From contig CP007051.1 of NCBI GenBank assembly GCA_000517565.1, positions 1-64,000 of the forward strand: a stretch of 64,000 bases of DNA, read 5' to 3'. The translations under genes and the position numbers were made by a program. The stretch comes from Desulfurella acetivorans A63. GTDB lineage: Bacteria; Campylobacterota_A; Desulfurellia; Desulfurellales; Desulfurellaceae. Position 1 is the stretch's first letter, and every line of letters begins with the position of its first letter. This document shows, one piece after another, positions 1 through 10,989 of the stretch. Below the pieces are notes generated by a model, which did not search any database, had not been told where the DNA came from, and worked only from the letters and a program-made list of their open reading frames with translations.

Positions 1-1139
1 CAAACGAAGAAGCACGTCATCTTTTAAAAATGAAATACCGCAAAGAATTCAAAGAAACAATAGAACAATTATTTGAAAAACCACCAAAAATTGAGTTTAT
101 AATAAAAAAAGAGTTTAAATCAAACCTAAACCCAAGATATAAGTTTTCCAATTTTGTTGTTGGTCCAAATAATCAGTTAACATACGCAGCAAGTTATGCA
201 GTAGCAGAAAGCCTCGGTAAAGCATATAACCCGCTATTTATATATGGAGGCGTGGGACTTGGTAAAACACATATATTACATGCAATAGGAAACCATATAA
301 AAGAAAAAAGTTCAAAAATAAAAGTTTTATATATCTCAAGCGAAGAATTTACAAATGAACTCATAAATTCAATCCAATACAAAAAAATGACACAATTTAG
401 AAATAAATTTAGAGAACTTGATTGTTTGCTTATAGATGATATACAATTTATATCAAAAAAAGAGCGTACGGAAGAAGAGTTTTTTCATACATTCAATACG
501 CTTTATGAAAATCAAAAGCAAATAGTTATAACTTCAGATAAACCACCAATTGATATTAGAGAAATAGAAGAAAGACTAAAATCACGTTTTAGTTGGGGAT
601 TAATAGTAGATATACAACCTCCAGAATTAGAAACAAGAATTGCCATAATTAAGAAAAAAGCTGAAAATTACAATTTATCTTTGACAGATGATATAGTGGA
701 ATTTTTAGCCAAAAACTTCGAATCAAATGTAAGAGAAATTGAAGGTATTATAGTAAAAATTAATGCATACTCATCTTTATTTAAACAAAAAATAGATATA
801 GAATTTGTAGAAACTATACTCCAAGATGTTATAGAAAGAAAACAAAACACGCTTAATATAGAAAACATACAAGAAGTTGTTGCAAAACACTTTAATATTA
901 CAAAAGACACTATGTTGTCAGGAAAAAGAGATAAACACATCATACTTCCAAGAGAAATTGCAATTTTTTTATCAAGAAAACTCACACAACATTCATTATC
1001 CGAAATAAAAACCAAATTTAATATGAAATCTCATGCAACAATAATAAATGCATGCTCAAAAATTGAAAAAGAAATAGAAAAATCCCCACAACTCAAAGAA
1101 ATAATAGAAAAAATTGAAAAAAATATAAAAAATGTCTAA
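1..1139 (+). CDS. dnaA: Chromosomal replication initiator DnaA (5' end cut by window)
   Basis: ATP-dependent initiator that binds DnaA boxes and melts the origin. The frame is open to the window edge, so the true start lies upstream and the visible part carries only the tail of domain I. Counting from the ATG at 30, the AAA+ domain has Walker A GGVGLGKTH near residue 73 and Walker B LLIDDIQF near 133. Domain IV occupies about the last 95 residues. The DNA-reading signature, usually GGRDHSTV-like, is here NMKSHATI near residue 331, so the Asp and one Ser/Thr that face the bases are changed. recF, not dnaN, follows after a 220-bp AT-rich gap. Confidence 0.96.
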   Translation, partial: NEEARHLLKMKYRKEFKETIEQLFEKPPKIEFIIKKEFKSNLNPRYKFSNFVVGPNNQLTYAASYAVAESLGKAYNPLFIYGGVGLGKTHILHAIGNHIKEKSSKIKVLYISSEEFTNELINSIQYKKMTQFRNKFRELDCLLIDDIQFISKKERTEEEFFHTFNTLYENQKQIVITSDKPPIDIREIEERLKSRFSWGLIVDIQPPELETRIAIIKKKAENYNLSLTDDIVEFLAKNFESNVREIEGIIVKINAYSSLFKQKIDIEFVETILQDVIERKQNTLNIENIQEVVAKHFNITKDTMLSGKRDKHIILPREIAIFLSRKLTQHSLSEIKTKFNMKSHATIINACSKIEKEIEKSPQLKEIIEKIEKNIKNV

Positions 1140-1362
1140 AAATTTTTCAAAATCTGTCAATAATTCACATACAAATTTAACATTCAAAACAAAACCAATA
1201 TACTTTTTAACATTATTAACAGGGTTTTTAACAAACAAATATAAAATATTAGACTACTACAATAAACAAAAAATATATTTTAAACAAATAAACATATTTT
1301 ATTATTATTGCTATTTTTTTATTTAAACTATTTAGGAGAAAAAAATTTATACTAATCAAATA
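1140..1362. other. Candidate replication origin (DnaA-box-like 9-mers, AT-rich)
   Basis: A very AT-rich gap between dnaA and recF. Three same-strand 9-mers lie almost head to tail: TTTTTAACA (1204-1212), TTATTAACA (1213-1221) and TTTTTAACA (1225-1233). A fourth core match, AATTTAACA, is at 1174-1182. TAATTCACA at 1161-1169 is one base from the Helicobacter-type box TTATTCACA. T/A-rich sequence at 1295-1330 could unwind. Position beside dnaA is typical for oriC. The 9-mers differ from the standard box TTATCCACA at two or three positions, so the origin call is inference. Confidence 0.4.
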
Positions 1363-2346
1363 ATGTATTTAGAAAACATTTCAATACTGAACTTCAGAAA
1401 CTATAAAAACTTTACAAAAACATTCAGTCCACAAAAAAATATAATAAAAGGAGAAAATGCAACAGGAAAAACAAATTTACTTGACTCAATATATATATTA
1501 CTAAATTCACATAGCTTTATAAGAAAAAATTACATGAACAAAATTGAACAATCTACAATAAAAGGTACCATAAAAAAAGATATAACATACAATATAACAA
1601 TACACTTAGGAAAGAACAAAAAATCATTAATAAACTCAAAACCTTATGGGCTAAAAGACTTCAAAATATTGTTCCCAAGCATAATATTTTCCATAAAAGA
1701 TTTTTTAAACTTCAATGAAAAAAAATACATACTATCACTAATCGACAAATTTTCATTTATAGAAAACCCAAACATAATACAAATTATTTTAAACACAGCA
1801 AAACATCTCAAACTTAAACGTATCCTACTTGAAAAGAAAGACATCAATACAGTTAAAATAATAAATAAAAACATACTAAAAAATGTAGAAATTATCCAAG
1901 AAAATAGAAAACAATCTTTACAAAAAATAAACCTATACCTCAAAGACCAAAACTTAATAAACAAAAATATAAAATTAAGTTACAAACCTCTAATTTTTGA
2001 TGAAAAAATAATAAATCTTGAAATACAATCAAACCGCAATATATTTACGTTATACAAAGACACAATCGAGATACTTCTTGACGAAAACAATATTTTTAGC
2101 TATTCTTCATTAGGTGAAAAAAAAATGGTTTTGTTTTCTTTGATAATGTCTTTAATTAAACATTACAATTCTTTAAATAAATCACCAATTATATTAATAG
2201 ATGATTTAGAAGGGGATATATCCAATACGAACCTTGAAAAAATGATCTCAATGATAAATACATTAAACAACCAAGTATTTATAACTACAATTGGCAATAT
2301 AAATATTAAAAATGCAAATACAATAAATTTAAGCGAGGCAATATGA
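1363..2346 (+). CDS. recF: DNA replication and repair ATPase RecF
   Basis: SMC-like ABC ATPase that helps load RecA on gapped DNA. It shows Walker A GENATGKT at residues 30-37, an ABC-signature-like SSLGEKK near 248 and Walker B IILIDDLEGD near 276. The N-terminus MYLENISILNFRNY lines up with other RecF proteins and supports the ATG at 1363. The only Shine-Dalgarno-like sequence, AGGAG at 1334-1338, is about 24 bases upstream, unusually far. At 327 residues it is somewhat shorter than typical RecF (about 360). It overlaps gyrB by four bases. Confidence 0.93.
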   Translation: MYLENISILNFRNYKNFTKTFSPQKNIIKGENATGKTNLLDSIYILLNSHSFIRKNYMNKIEQSTIKGTIKKDITYNITIHLGKNKKSLINSKPYGLKDFKILFPSIIFSIKDFLNFNEKKYILSLIDKFSFIENPNIIQIILNTAKHLKLKRILLEKKDINTVKIINKNILKNVEIIQENRKQSLQKINLYLKDQNLINKNIKLSYKPLIFDEKIINLEIQSNRNIFTLYKDTIEILLDENNIFSYSSLGEKKMVLFSLIMSLIKHYNSLNKSPIILIDDLEGDISNTNLEKMISMINTLNNQVFITTIGNINIKNANTINLSEAI

Positions 2347-4676
2347 CAGCTAACTATACAGCAGAATCTATAAAAATATTAAAAGGATTAGATGGTGTTA
2401 GAAAAAGGCCTGCAATGTATATCGGAAATACATCTACAGAGGGTCTTCACCATCTGATTTACGAAATAGTAGATAACTCCATAGATGAATCTATGGCAGG
2501 TTTTTGCGATAAAATTGAAGTTACGATACACAAAGACAATTCTGTTACAGTGAAAGACAATGGAAGAGGTATTCCAACCGAAATACACAAAGAAGAAAAC
2601 ATTCCAGCAGTAACTTTAGTTTTAACCACATTACACTCTGGTGGTAAGTTTGATAACAAAAGCTATAGAGTCTCAGGAGGCCTACACGGTGTTGGTATAA
2701 GTGTTGTAAATGCTCTATCGTCGTACTTAAAAGTTGAAATTCACAGGAATGGTTTTATTTTTGAGCAAGAATTTGAACGAGGCATTGCTATAAATGATTT
2801 AAAGACTGTCAATACTTGTAATGATACAGGTACAATTGTTACATTTAAGCCAGACGAGTTAATTTTTAGCACAACTGTATTTAACTACGAAATACTTGAA
2901 AAAAGATTACAAGAACTTGCTTTTTTAAACAAAAATGTAACTATAAGTTTAACTGACGAAAGGACAGGTAAAAAAAATACATTCTGCTATGAAAATGGAA
3001 TCGTAGATTTTATAAACTACTTATGTAAAAACAAAGAACCTTTATTTGAAAATCCAATTTTAATAAATATTACTTATGAAAACACTCAACTTGAGTGTGC
3101 TTTTGTATATACAAAGAATTATGAATCAAACATTTTATCGTTTGCAAATTCTATACTAACTCAAGAAGGAGGAACGCATCTTTCTATATTTAAAACTGTG
3201 CTTACAAAAGCAATTAATAATTATGCCAAAAAAAATAACTCACTAAAAAATATAACTCTAAGTGGTGAAGACTGTAGAGAAGGTTTAATTGGTATAGTTT
3301 CGATCAAACTACCAAACCCAGAATTTGAAGGTCAAACCAAAACAAAGTTAGGAAACTTAGACATAAAAGGTCAATTACAGAGTTTACTTTACGATAAAAT
3401 AAGTGATTATTTTGAAGAACATCCAAATGTGATCAAATTAATACTAGAAAAAGCAATACTAGCTTACAATGCTAGAGAAGCGGCAAAAAGTGCACGAGAA
3501 CTTGTTCGTAGAAAAACTGTTTTTGAAACAAAAAATTTGCCCGGAAAGTTAGCTGATTGTCAAGAAAAAGATCCTGAAAAAACAGAAATATTTATCGTTG
3601 AAGGCGATTCTGCAGGGGGTAGTGCAAAACAGGCTAGAGATAGAAAGTTTCAGGCAATTTTACCGATTAAAGGTAAAATCTTAAATACAGAAAAATCAAA
3701 CTTGCATAAAATCCTATCAAATGAAGAAATAAAGAGCATTGTTGCAGCAATTGGCTGTAATATAGATAAAAATTTCAATATAGATGAGATAAGATACCAT
3801 AAAATCATTATTATGACTGATGCAGATGTGGATGGAAGTCATATACAAACATTGCTTTTAACATTTTTTTATAATTTCTTACGTCCAATTATCGAAAAAG
3901 GCTACTTATATATTGCGCAACCACCACTTTATAGAGTAAGGTATGATAATCAAAGTAAATATTTTAAAGATGATATTGATTTAAGATCATTTTTAATAGA
4001 GAGAGCATTAAAAAAAGTTTCTTTTGATGTAGATTTTAATTTAAAAGATATATTGTTGCGTTTTGCAAATTTATCAAGCATTTTTGAACAATTTGAAAAA
4101 GAAGAAAAACAGGAAAAATTTTTACACTATACAATTACAAATGGGATAGACGCACAAAATCTTTCTAATAACCTGGATAAAATAAAAGAAGCTTTAAATT
4201 TAGAAAAAATTGAAGAATTTGATACAAATATCAAATGTTCTTATATCCAAGATAGGCAGCTTAAAGAGTTTTATATAGACAAATCAATATTTTCAAGTAA
4301 ATTTTACACAAAGCTACATGAGCTTTACACTCTTGAATCTAAAATTAAATTTCCAATAATAGCTTTAAATCAAACAAAACAAGAAGATAAAGACAAGAAT
4401 AAACTTGAATTTAATAATTTAAGACAACTATTTAATTACATAGATGAAATTTCCAAAAAAAATATAGAAATACAACGCTATAAAGGTTTAGGAGAAATGA
4501 ACCCTACTCAATTATGGGAAACTACAATGAACCCTGCCACACGTACAATGCACCTTGTTACTATTGACGATTTTAATCAAACTAAAGAAATATTTGAACT
4601 ACTTATGGGAGATAAAGTTGAACCAAGAAGAAAATTTATTGAAGAAAATGCAAAATTAGCGAACTTGGATGTGTAG
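2343..4676 (+). CDS. gyrB: DNA gyrase subunit B
   Basis: ATPase subunit of the supercoil-introducing type II topoisomerase. The GHKL ATPase domain is at the N-terminus ([12 protein letters not shown], then EIVDNSIDE). The transducer follows, then the TOPRIM domain with EGDSAGGSA near residue 420 and metal-binding DADVDGSH near 494. The C-terminal tail motif [17 protein letters not shown] is present. Length 777 is normal for GyrB without the E. coli-type insertion. It starts inside the recF stop (ATGA) and is followed directly by gyrA, so the two subunits are probably translated together. Confidence 0.98.
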   Translation: MTANYTAESIKILKGLDGVRKRPAMYIGNTSTEGLHHLIYEIVDNSIDESMAGFCDKIEVTIHKDNSVTVKDNGRGIPTEIHKEENIPAVTLVLTTLHSGGKFDNKSYRVSGGLHGVGISVVNALSSYLKVEIHRNGFIFEQEFERGIAINDLKTVNTCNDTGTIVTFKPDELIFSTTVFNYEILEKRLQELAFLNKNVTISLTDERTGKKNTFCYENGIVDFINYLCKNKEPLFENPILINITYENTQLECAFVYTKNYESNILSFANSILTQEGGTHLSIFKTVLTKAINNYAKKNNSLKNITLSGEDCREGLIGIVSIKLPNPEFEGQTKTKLGNLDIKGQLQSLLYDKISDYFEEHPNVIKLILEKAILAYNAREAAKSARELVRRKTVFETKNLPGKLADCQEKDPEKTEIFIVEGDSAGGSAKQARDRKFQAILPIKGKILNTEKSNLHKILSNEEIKSIVAAIGCNIDKNFNIDEIRYHKIIIMTDADVDGSHIQTLLLTFFYNFLRPIIEKGYLYIAQPPLYRVRYDNQSKYFKDDIDLRSFLIERALKKVSFDVDFNLKDILLRFANLSSIFEQFEKEEKQEKFLHYTITNGIDAQNLSNNLDKIKEALNLEKIEEFDTNIKCSYIQDRQLKEFYIDKSIFSSKFYTKLHELYTLESKIKFPIIALNQTKQEDKDKNKLEFNNLRQLFNYIDEISKKNIEIQRYKGLGEMNPTQLWETTMNPATRTMHLVTIDDFNQTKEIFELLMGDKVEPRRKFIEENAKLANLDV

Positions 4677-4677
4677 T

Positions 4678-7104
4678 ATGAAAGATTTATTCGAAAGAGT
4701 TATCAAAACAAATATTATAGATACAATGAAAAAATCCTACATTGACTACTCTATGAGTGTTATTGTAGGAAGAGCCCTACCAGATGCAAGAGATGGCCTA
4801 AAACCAGTACATAGAAGAATACTATATGCTGCTAGTGAACTTGATTTGTTACACAATAAACCTTACAAAAAAAGTGCTCGTGTAGTAGGTGATGTTATTG
4901 GTAAGTATCATCCACATGGCGATACAAGCGTTTATGATGCGATGGTGAGGATGAGTCAAGAATTTACAATGAGATACCCTCTAATAGATGGTCAGGGAAA
5001 TTTTGGATCAATTGACGGTGATAGCCCTGCGGCCATGAGATATACTGAAGTTAGATTATCAAAAATTGCTGAAGAGCTTTTAAAAGACCTTGATAAAGAT
5101 ACTGTGGATTTTCAGCCTAACTATGATGAAAGCTTAAAAGAACCAACAGTTTTGCCAAGTCTAATACCAAATCTTTTAGTAAATGGTTCATCTGGTATAG
5201 CTGTTGGCATGGCAACAAACATCGCACCTCATAATTTAGGTGAAGTCATAGATGCATTAATTTATTATATAGATAGTAAAAGAACTGCCCAAACAAAAGA
5301 ATTACTTAATTTTATCAAAGGACCTGATTTTCCAACCGGTGCCATTGTAATGTGCGATTCTTTAGAAGAAATATATGAAAAAGGTCTGGGAAAAATAAAA
5401 ATACGCTCATTAGCAAAAATTGAAAAAATTGGCAATAAGCATGCAATTATAATAGAAGAAATACCATATCAGGTAAATAAAGCAAATCTTGTAAAAGATA
5501 TAGCGCAACTTGTAAAAGATAAGCAAATTGAAGGTATAAGTGATTTAAGAGATGAGTCAAACAAAGAAGGTATAAGAATTGTAATTGAAGTTAAGTCTTC
5601 GGAGCAGCCAGAAATCATTTTAAACAACCTCTACAAAATAAGTAACTTAGAAGTTAGCTTCAGTATAAATAATTTATGCCTTGTGGATAATGTGCCAAAA
5701 GTTTTGTCTTTAAAAGAATATTTTAATGTATTTTTAGATTTTAGAGAACAGGTAATTAAAAGACGAACCATTTACCTATTAAATATTGCAAAAGAACGTA
5801 TTCATATACTAGAAGGCTTAAAAATTGCTGTGCAAAATATTGACGAAGTAATAAGCATAATAAAAAAATCACAAACACCCCAGATTGCAAAAGATAGACT
5901 CAAAGAACGATTTAATCTAAGTGACAAACAAACAAACGCTATTTTAGAGATGAGGTTATCACGATTAACAGGTTTGGAAATAGAAAAATTAGAAAAAGAA
6001 TACAATGAAATATTAGAAAAGATAAAAAATTACGAAAAAATTCTGGGTAATTACGATGAGCTAGTATCAATAGTAAAAAGCGAGCTTATATATATCAAAG
6101 AAAATTACTCTGACAGAAGAAGAACGCAAATTGTAACAAAACTTGAAGAAATAAACAAAGAAGACCTGGTAAAACAAGAAAAACTTTTAATAACTTTTTC
6201 TAATAAAGGTTATATAAAATCCATACCTTTATCATTTTACAATGTTCAATCGCGAGGTGGCAAAGGTAGAATAGCAGCAGTTTATTCGGAAGATGATTAC
6301 ATTTTAGATTGTTTGGTTTTAGATAGTCTAGATGTTGTATTAATGTTCTCAAACAATGGTAGAATTTATTCCATAAAAGCTTACGAGATACCAAAATCAA
6401 GTAATTATACAAAAGGAAAAGCAATAGTAAATCTTCTGAATTTGAAAAATAACGAGCAAATAAAAACAATAAATGCATATAAACCTGGAAATGATTACGT
6501 GTTAATTACTCAAAAAGGGATAATAAAAAGAATATCTTCAGATAATTTTTCAGACATTAAAAGTAATGGTAGAACAATTATTAATTTGTTAAACGATGAT
6601 CAGCTTGTTTGTGTTATCCCAAATGTATCTGAAAAAGACGAAATTATAATATGTACGTCTTTGGGTCAATCTGTAAGATTTGGTATAGAACAAGTTCGCA
6701 AGATGGGTAGAAACGCCTATGGTGTAAAAGGCATTAGTTTAGCAGATAATGATTATGTTGTGTCTGGATTCAAGCTTCAAAATAAAGAAGAAAAAATTGT
6801 ACTTATTACACAAAACGGTATAGCAAAAGTTATTTTGGCAGATTCTATAAGAAAAGTATCTCGGGGCGCAAAAGGTGTAAAAATTATTAAATTAAAAGGT
6901 GAAGATAGACTTGTTGACGCAGAAAGACTCCAGGATAATAGCGAGATTTTAATTACAACAAAACTGGGTAAATTAATTAGAATTGATTCTAATCAATTTA
7001 GAGAGATGTCAAGGTACGCTTATGGTGTTAAAGCTATAGAACTTGAAAGCGATGATTCTGTGGTAAAAGTAAATGTTACAAAAGACCAATATTGCGATAT
7101 CTAA
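4678..7104 (+). CDS. gyrA: DNA gyrase subunit A
   Basis: DNA cleavage and wrapping subunit of gyrase. I chose the ATG at 4678 (an in-frame ATG also exists at 4669) because it puts the catalytic tyrosine of AAMRYTE at residue 122, its position in E. coli. The quinolone-determining stretch reads [10 protein letters not shown], with Thr at 83 and Asp at 87; Thr is also found there in Campylobacter. The C-terminal beta-pinwheel has a GyrA box, QSRGGKGR, near residue 523, which marks it as GyrA rather than ParC. It starts one base after the gyrB stop. Confidence 0.98.
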   Translation: MKDLFERVIKTNIIDTMKKSYIDYSMSVIVGRALPDARDGLKPVHRRILYAASELDLLHNKPYKKSARVVGDVIGKYHPHGDTSVYDAMVRMSQEFTMRYPLIDGQGNFGSIDGDSPAAMRYTEVRLSKIAEELLKDLDKDTVDFQPNYDESLKEPTVLPSLIPNLLVNGSSGIAVGMATNIAPHNLGEVIDALIYYIDSKRTAQTKELLNFIKGPDFPTGAIVMCDSLEEIYEKGLGKIKIRSLAKIEKIGNKHAIIIEEIPYQVNKANLVKDIAQLVKDKQIEGISDLRDESNKEGIRIVIEVKSSEQPEIILNNLYKISNLEVSFSINNLCLVDNVPKVLSLKEYFNVFLDFREQVIKRRTIYLLNIAKERIHILEGLKIAVQNIDEVISIIKKSQTPQIAKDRLKERFNLSDKQTNAILEMRLSRLTGLEIEKLEKEYNEILEKIKNYEKILGNYDELVSIVKSELIYIKENYSDRRRTQIVTKLEEINKEDLVKQEKLLITFSNKGYIKSIPLSFYNVQSRGGKGRIAAVYSEDDYILDCLVLDSLDVVLMFSNNGRIYSIKAYEIPKSSNYTKGKAIVNLLNLKNNEQIKTINAYKPGNDYVLITQKGIIKRISSDNFSDIKSNGRTIINLLNDDQLVCVIPNVSEKDEIIICTSLGQSVRFGIEQVRKMGRNAYGVKGISLADNDYVVSGFKLQNKEEKIVLITQNGIAKVILADSIRKVSRGAKGVKIIKLKGEDRLVDAERLQDNSEILITTKLGKLIRIDSNQFREMSRYAYGVKAIELESDDSVVKVNVTKDQYCDI

Positions 7105-8020
7105 TATACAAAGTATTATTAAAAATATTGATACACTTTTGCTAAATATTAAAAGTGAAAGTCTGCTACTTGATAAAATTATTGAGCATATATCGGGTGG
7201 TAAGCGATTAAGACCAATACTTGTAGTTGCAAGCGCAAGAAGCTTAGGCTATGATAATGAAGAAATTCTGCATTTAACAGCATGTATTGTCGAATATATA
7301 CATATAGCAAGTTTGCTTCATGATGACGTCATTGATGAGGCAAAAATGCGAAGAGGCAAACAAAGCGTTAATGAAGCATATGGAAACAGAGTCGCTATAA
7401 TGAGTGGAGATTATTTATATTCTTTAGCTTATAATAAAGTTTTGGATGTAAGCGTGGATGTAGCAAAAGAAATATCAAAAGCTGCTTACAATTTGGCATT
7501 AGGTGAAATTATAGAAATAGAGAATTTTTTTAATATAATCGATAAAAATACTTACTTTGATATAATTTATAAAAAAACGGCGAGCTTAATAGAAAGTGCG
7601 TGTGTAAGTGGTTGTTTGCTTTCAAATAAAACTGATGAAATTGAACATTTTAGGCAGTATGGTAAAAATCTTGGTTTGGCTTTTCAGATAAAAGATGATT
7701 TAATGGATTATTCAAATACAGATATAGGCAAAGATACGTATAATGACATAAACGAAGGTAAAGTTACACTACCGTTAATTTTGACATTAGAAAAAGATCC
7801 AGGTGTTAAATACCACCTTCTTGAATATTTTAAAACAAAAAACCAGGAACATAAAAATTATTGTATACAAGCTTGTAAAACTTTTGGGGTTAATGATGCT
7901 TTTGAGATAGCAAAACAAAAGGCTTTAATTGCAAAACAAAATATACAACATCTCCCGGGCTCCATTTATAAAGATATTCTTGTATTTTTAGCTGATTATG
8001 CTGTGGAAAGAAATAAATGA
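7073..8020 (+). CDS. Trans-polyprenyl diphosphate synthase (IspB-type)
   Basis: Condenses isopentenyl diphosphate onto an allylic primer to give the C35-C40 side chain of quinones. Both Asp-rich motifs are visible: the first in [15 protein letters not shown] near residue 84 and the second in QIKDDLMDY near 207. GGKRLRP near residue 45 binds the diphosphate. Length 315 fits the family. The ATG at 7073 overlaps the end of gyrA by 32 bases, longer than most overlaps here, so a later non-ATG start is possible. Product chain length cannot be read from the sequence; a menaquinone chain is plausible. Confidence 0.9.
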   Translation: MLQKTNIAISNIQSIIKNIDTLLLNIKSESLLLDKIIEHISGGKRLRPILVVASARSLGYDNEEILHLTACIVEYIHIASLLHDDVIDEAKMRRGKQSVNEAYGNRVAIMSGDYLYSLAYNKVLDVSVDVAKEISKAAYNLALGEIIEIENFFNIIDKNTYFDIIYKKTASLIESACVSGCLLSNKTDEIEHFRQYGKNLGLAFQIKDDLMDYSNTDIGKDTYNDINEGKVTLPLILTLEKDPGVKYHLLEYFKTKNQEHKNYCIQACKTFGVNDAFEIAKQKALIAKQNIQHLPGSIYKDILVFLADYAVERNK

Positions 8021-9324
8021 CACATAATTTAAATTTAAGCATTGATAATGTCTATATCGTCGGTTTAAACTGGAAAACTGCACCGTTAAATGTGAGAGAA
8101 GCTTTTGTATTTGAAAACACTTCTATTCATGAGCGTGCAAAAGACATTAAAGAAGCATTTGATATAGCAGAAATTATGATAATTTCAACGTGTAATAGAA
8201 CAGAAATCATAGCAGTTTCGTATTATGATCCTTGCGAGTCTTTAATAAAGTATCTATCCGATTATGCAAAGTATGAGTTGAATCAAGCCAAAAAATATAT
8301 ATACAAAAAACAATCTATAGAAGCAATACGACATATATTTGAACTTTCAAGCGGACTTGATTCACAAGTTGTAGGTGAAACACAGATTTTGAGTCAGCTC
8401 AAAGATGCATATCGCACAACTGTAGTATACAACCTAAGTGGTGCTATACTAAATAGGATTATGCGTAAAGCCTTTACTATTGCAAAAATAGTAAGGAGTC
8501 AGACAAATATACAAAAAGGACATCTATCTATTGCAAGCCTTGCAAGTCACGTAGCCTTAGAGCATTTTGGTCTTGATAGTAAAAAAGTAATTATTATTGG
8601 TAGTGGTGATATGGCTCGCTTGAGCGCTAAGTATTTTTCTGATAAAGGAGCACAAATTGCCTACATAGCAAATAGGCGAAGTGAAACTGTTTATTTTGCA
8701 CAAAATTTCAATGCTAAAATTGTAAGTTTAGAAGATTTGAAAAACAAAGTTTTTGAAGTAGATATTGTTGTTTCGTGTATTTATACACCAAAACCTGTTA
8801 TTGAAAACATTAAGGTAGAAAAAAAATTACTAATTATGGATCTTTCTGTGCCTTCTTCAATTAGCTTAAAAGTAAAGGAAAATCCAAATATTATTCTTTT
8901 TAATTTAGATGATTTAAAAAATATGTATAACGATATAGTATTATCAAAACAAAATAGTATTGAATTATCAAAGCAAATTATAGATGAAAATTTAAATGCA
9001 TTTATAGAAGAAAATAGCGCTCTTGATTACAACAAAACAATTGATACACTAAGGCAATATGCAGACTGTATAAGAAAAATAGAGTTAAAAAAATTTCAAA
9101 AAAAATACAAAATAGATGAAAAATTATTTGATGCTATAGATAAGTTAACTCGTTCAATACTAAACAAAACACTTCATGAGCCTACTTCAAAAATCAGACA
9201 ATTTATCAAAGAACCAGAAGGTGATATGTATGTTGAATTAATTAGGCGGCTTTTTAATATTAGTATCGAAAACAAACCTGTAAATTGCTTTTTTTCTGAA
9301 AATCCAGATGGAAAGAACAATTAA
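8017..9324 (+). CDS. hemA: Glutamyl-tRNA reductase
   Basis: NADPH-dependent reduction of glutamyl-tRNA(Glu) to glutamate-1-semialdehyde, the first step of C5 haem synthesis. Family motifs are VGLNWKTAPLNVRE at the N-terminus, the nucleophilic Cys in STCNRTEI near residue 59, and GLDSQVVGETQILSQLK. The NADPH domain has VIIIGSGDMARLSA. A helical dimerization tail follows. The start overlaps the previous stop by four bases and the gene leads straight into hemC. Confidence 0.97.
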   Translation: MTHNLNLSIDNVYIVGLNWKTAPLNVREAFVFENTSIHERAKDIKEAFDIAEIMIISTCNRTEIIAVSYYDPCESLIKYLSDYAKYELNQAKKYIYKKQSIEAIRHIFELSSGLDSQVVGETQILSQLKDAYRTTVVYNLSGAILNRIMRKAFTIAKIVRSQTNIQKGHLSIASLASHVALEHFGLDSKKVIIIGSGDMARLSAKYFSDKGAQIAYIANRRSETVYFAQNFNAKIVSLEDLKNKVFEVDIVVSCIYTPKPVIENIKVEKKLLIMDLSVPSSISLKVKENPNIILFNLDDLKNMYNDIVLSKQNSIELSKQIIDENLNAFIEENSALDYNKTIDTLRQYADCIRKIELKKFQKKYKIDEKLFDAIDKLTRSILNKTLHEPTSKIRQFIKEPEGDMYVELIRRLFNISIENKPVNCFFSENPDGKNN

Positions 9325-10177
9325 AATTGGCACAAGAAAATCAAAATTAGCTATGTGGCAAGCAAAATATGTGGAAAGCTTGCTAAATAGTCATGGCTAT
9401 ATATGCGAAATTATTGGTATTACAACACTTGGCGATAAAATAGAAAAACCTTTGTATGATTTTGGTGGCAAAGGTTTGTTTACGGGCGCACTAGAAGAAG
9501 CACTTTTAAGTAAAACAATAGATATAGCTGTGCATAGTGTTAAAGATGTAAGTGTTATTGAAAATGATCAGCTACCATTAAAGTTTATACTAAAAAGAGA
9601 CTACCATCAAGATTGCCTTGTTAGCTTTAAAGGTCCTATTGACAAATTACCACATGGTGCTTTTATTGGCACGACTTCTCTAAGAAGGCGTGTTTGTTTA
9701 AAACACATAAGGAATGATTTAGAATTTGTTGATTTTAGAGGCAATCTTGATACGAGACTAGAAAAGCTTAAAAAAGGTATGGTTGATGCTATAGTTGTAT
9801 CAAAATCAGGTTTAAAAAGACTTGGTTTATACGATAGCGCATACTGTTTTGATTTGGATATAGTAAGTTCCGCAGGACAGGGTGTAATTGGCGTGCAAAC
9901 GCGCTTAGACGAATTTGATGAGCTTAATTTTTTAGATGATAGCCAAACGCACTTATGTGTTAGTATAGAAAGGAAATTTGTTAAAGCCCTAAACGCTTCA
10001 TGCAATTTTCCAATTGGAGCTTATGCTTATTTTAGCGAAAATGATCAATTTTGCTTAAAAACAATGTACGCAGACCCAAAAACCTTTAAAAAAATTGATT
10101 GTTTTAAGTGTGGTTTGCCACAACAGGTTTTAAAAGAATGTATAGAATACACAAAGAACAAATTAGTTTATATATAG
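9308..10177 (+). CDS. hemC: Hydroxymethylbilane synthase (porphobilinogen deaminase)
   Basis: Polymerizes four porphobilinogens into hydroxymethylbilane. It opens with the family's IKIGTRKSKLAMWQ. The catalytic and substrate-binding region is GTTSLRRRVCLKHIRND followed by DFRGNLDTRLEKL. The dipyrromethane-cofactor cysteine is in NASCNFPIGAY near residue 231. It overlaps hemA by 17 bases. At 289 residues it is slightly short because the C-terminal domain is compact. Confidence 0.97.
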   Translation: MERTIKIGTRKSKLAMWQAKYVESLLNSHGYICEIIGITTLGDKIEKPLYDFGGKGLFTGALEEALLSKTIDIAVHSVKDVSVIENDQLPLKFILKRDYHQDCLVSFKGPIDKLPHGAFIGTTSLRRRVCLKHIRNDLEFVDFRGNLDTRLEKLKKGMVDAIVVSKSGLKRLGLYDSAYCFDLDIVSSAGQGVIGVQTRLDEFDELNFLDDSQTHLCVSIERKFVKALNASCNFPIGAYAYFSENDQFCLKTMYADPKTFKKIDCFKCGLPQQVLKECIEYTKNKLVYI

Positions 10178-10989
10178 ATTGTGGTATTGGTTTAGAGTTT
10201 TTCCCGGATATTTACAAATTAGCTTATTTTGAAAGTAATATGCCAAAAAAGTTTTTATTAAAAGCGCACAATAAAACAAAAGATATAAATAAAGCTGAGG
10301 TTATTGTAAGATGCCATTATAAGCAAAGCGAAGTGACTAATTTTTCTAATGCTCCAAAAATACTGTTTTGCGCAAATAAAGATGATTTAATTAAATATAC
10401 AATTCAATATGAAAATATATACAATATGTGTCCTGTAAATGTATTCGATTTTGTTGCGCTTGATTTTGATTTACCAAAAATTAGCACAAAGCGAGTGTTT
10501 TTTTCAAGCAAAAGAGCTTTTGACTTTTTTGTTAAAAAAGCTGGTATGAGTTTTTTGTGCGGCAAAGAACTGCTTGCAGTGGGCAAGCAAACGGCAGAAT
10601 ACATAAAAAACTTTGGCTTTAGCGTGAAACATCCATTAATTTACACATCAAGCGAGTTTGATTTAAAAGATACGCTTGTTGTTTGTCCAAAAGAACATGG
10701 AGTCTATGATGAAAAAGCGATAGTGCTTGAAGTATATCAAACACTTATGGCAAAAGATATTGACTATTATACTTATGATTGTGATTTTGATTTTGCACTG
10801 ATCAGCAGCCCACTTGCTTTTAAGTATTTAATAGATACTTTTAAAGACTACCCTGGGCGTGTTAAAAAAAATATTATCTGTATTGGTACCACTACGCAAA
10901 AAGCAGTAGAAAAAATTGGATATTCTTGTATAATACCACATGAGTTTACAATACCTGCAATGTTTAAATTATTGGAGGATTTAAATTGA
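10138..10989 (+). CDS. hemD: Uroporphyrinogen-III synthase (divergent HemD)
   Basis: HemD closes and inverts ring D of hydroxymethylbilane. The sequence is weakly conserved, as usual in this family. Recognisable pieces are VFFSSKRAFDFF, LLAVGKQTAEYI, ALISSPLAFKYL and the C-terminal IICIGTTTQKAVEKIGY. The N-terminal 110 residues are not typical of HemD and I do not recognise them. I chose ATG 10138 (preceded by AGG), which overlaps hemC by 40 bases; another in-frame start at 10108 would lengthen the overlap. Position right after hemC strongly supports the call. Confidence 0.8.
   Translation: MYRIHKEQISLYIDCGIGLEFFPDIYKLAYFESNMPKKFLLKAHNKTKDINKAEVIVRCHYKQSEVTNFSNAPKILFCANKDDLIKYTIQYENIYNMCPVNVFDFVALDFDLPKISTKRVFFSSKRAFDFFVKKAGMSFLCGKELLAVGKQTAEYIKNFGFSVKHPLIYTSSEFDLKDTLVVCPKEHGVYDEKAIVLEVYQTLMAKDIDYYTYDCDFDFALISSPLAFKYLIDTFKDYPGRVKKNIICIGTTTQKAVEKIGYSCIIPHEFTIPAMFKLLEDLN

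Noticed and set aside
1132-1326. 64-codon plus-strand ORF after dnaA
   Set aside because: Low-complexity Lys/Tyr/Phe/Ile composition from AT-rich DNA, no ribosome site, overlaps the dnaA end; it covers the candidate origin.
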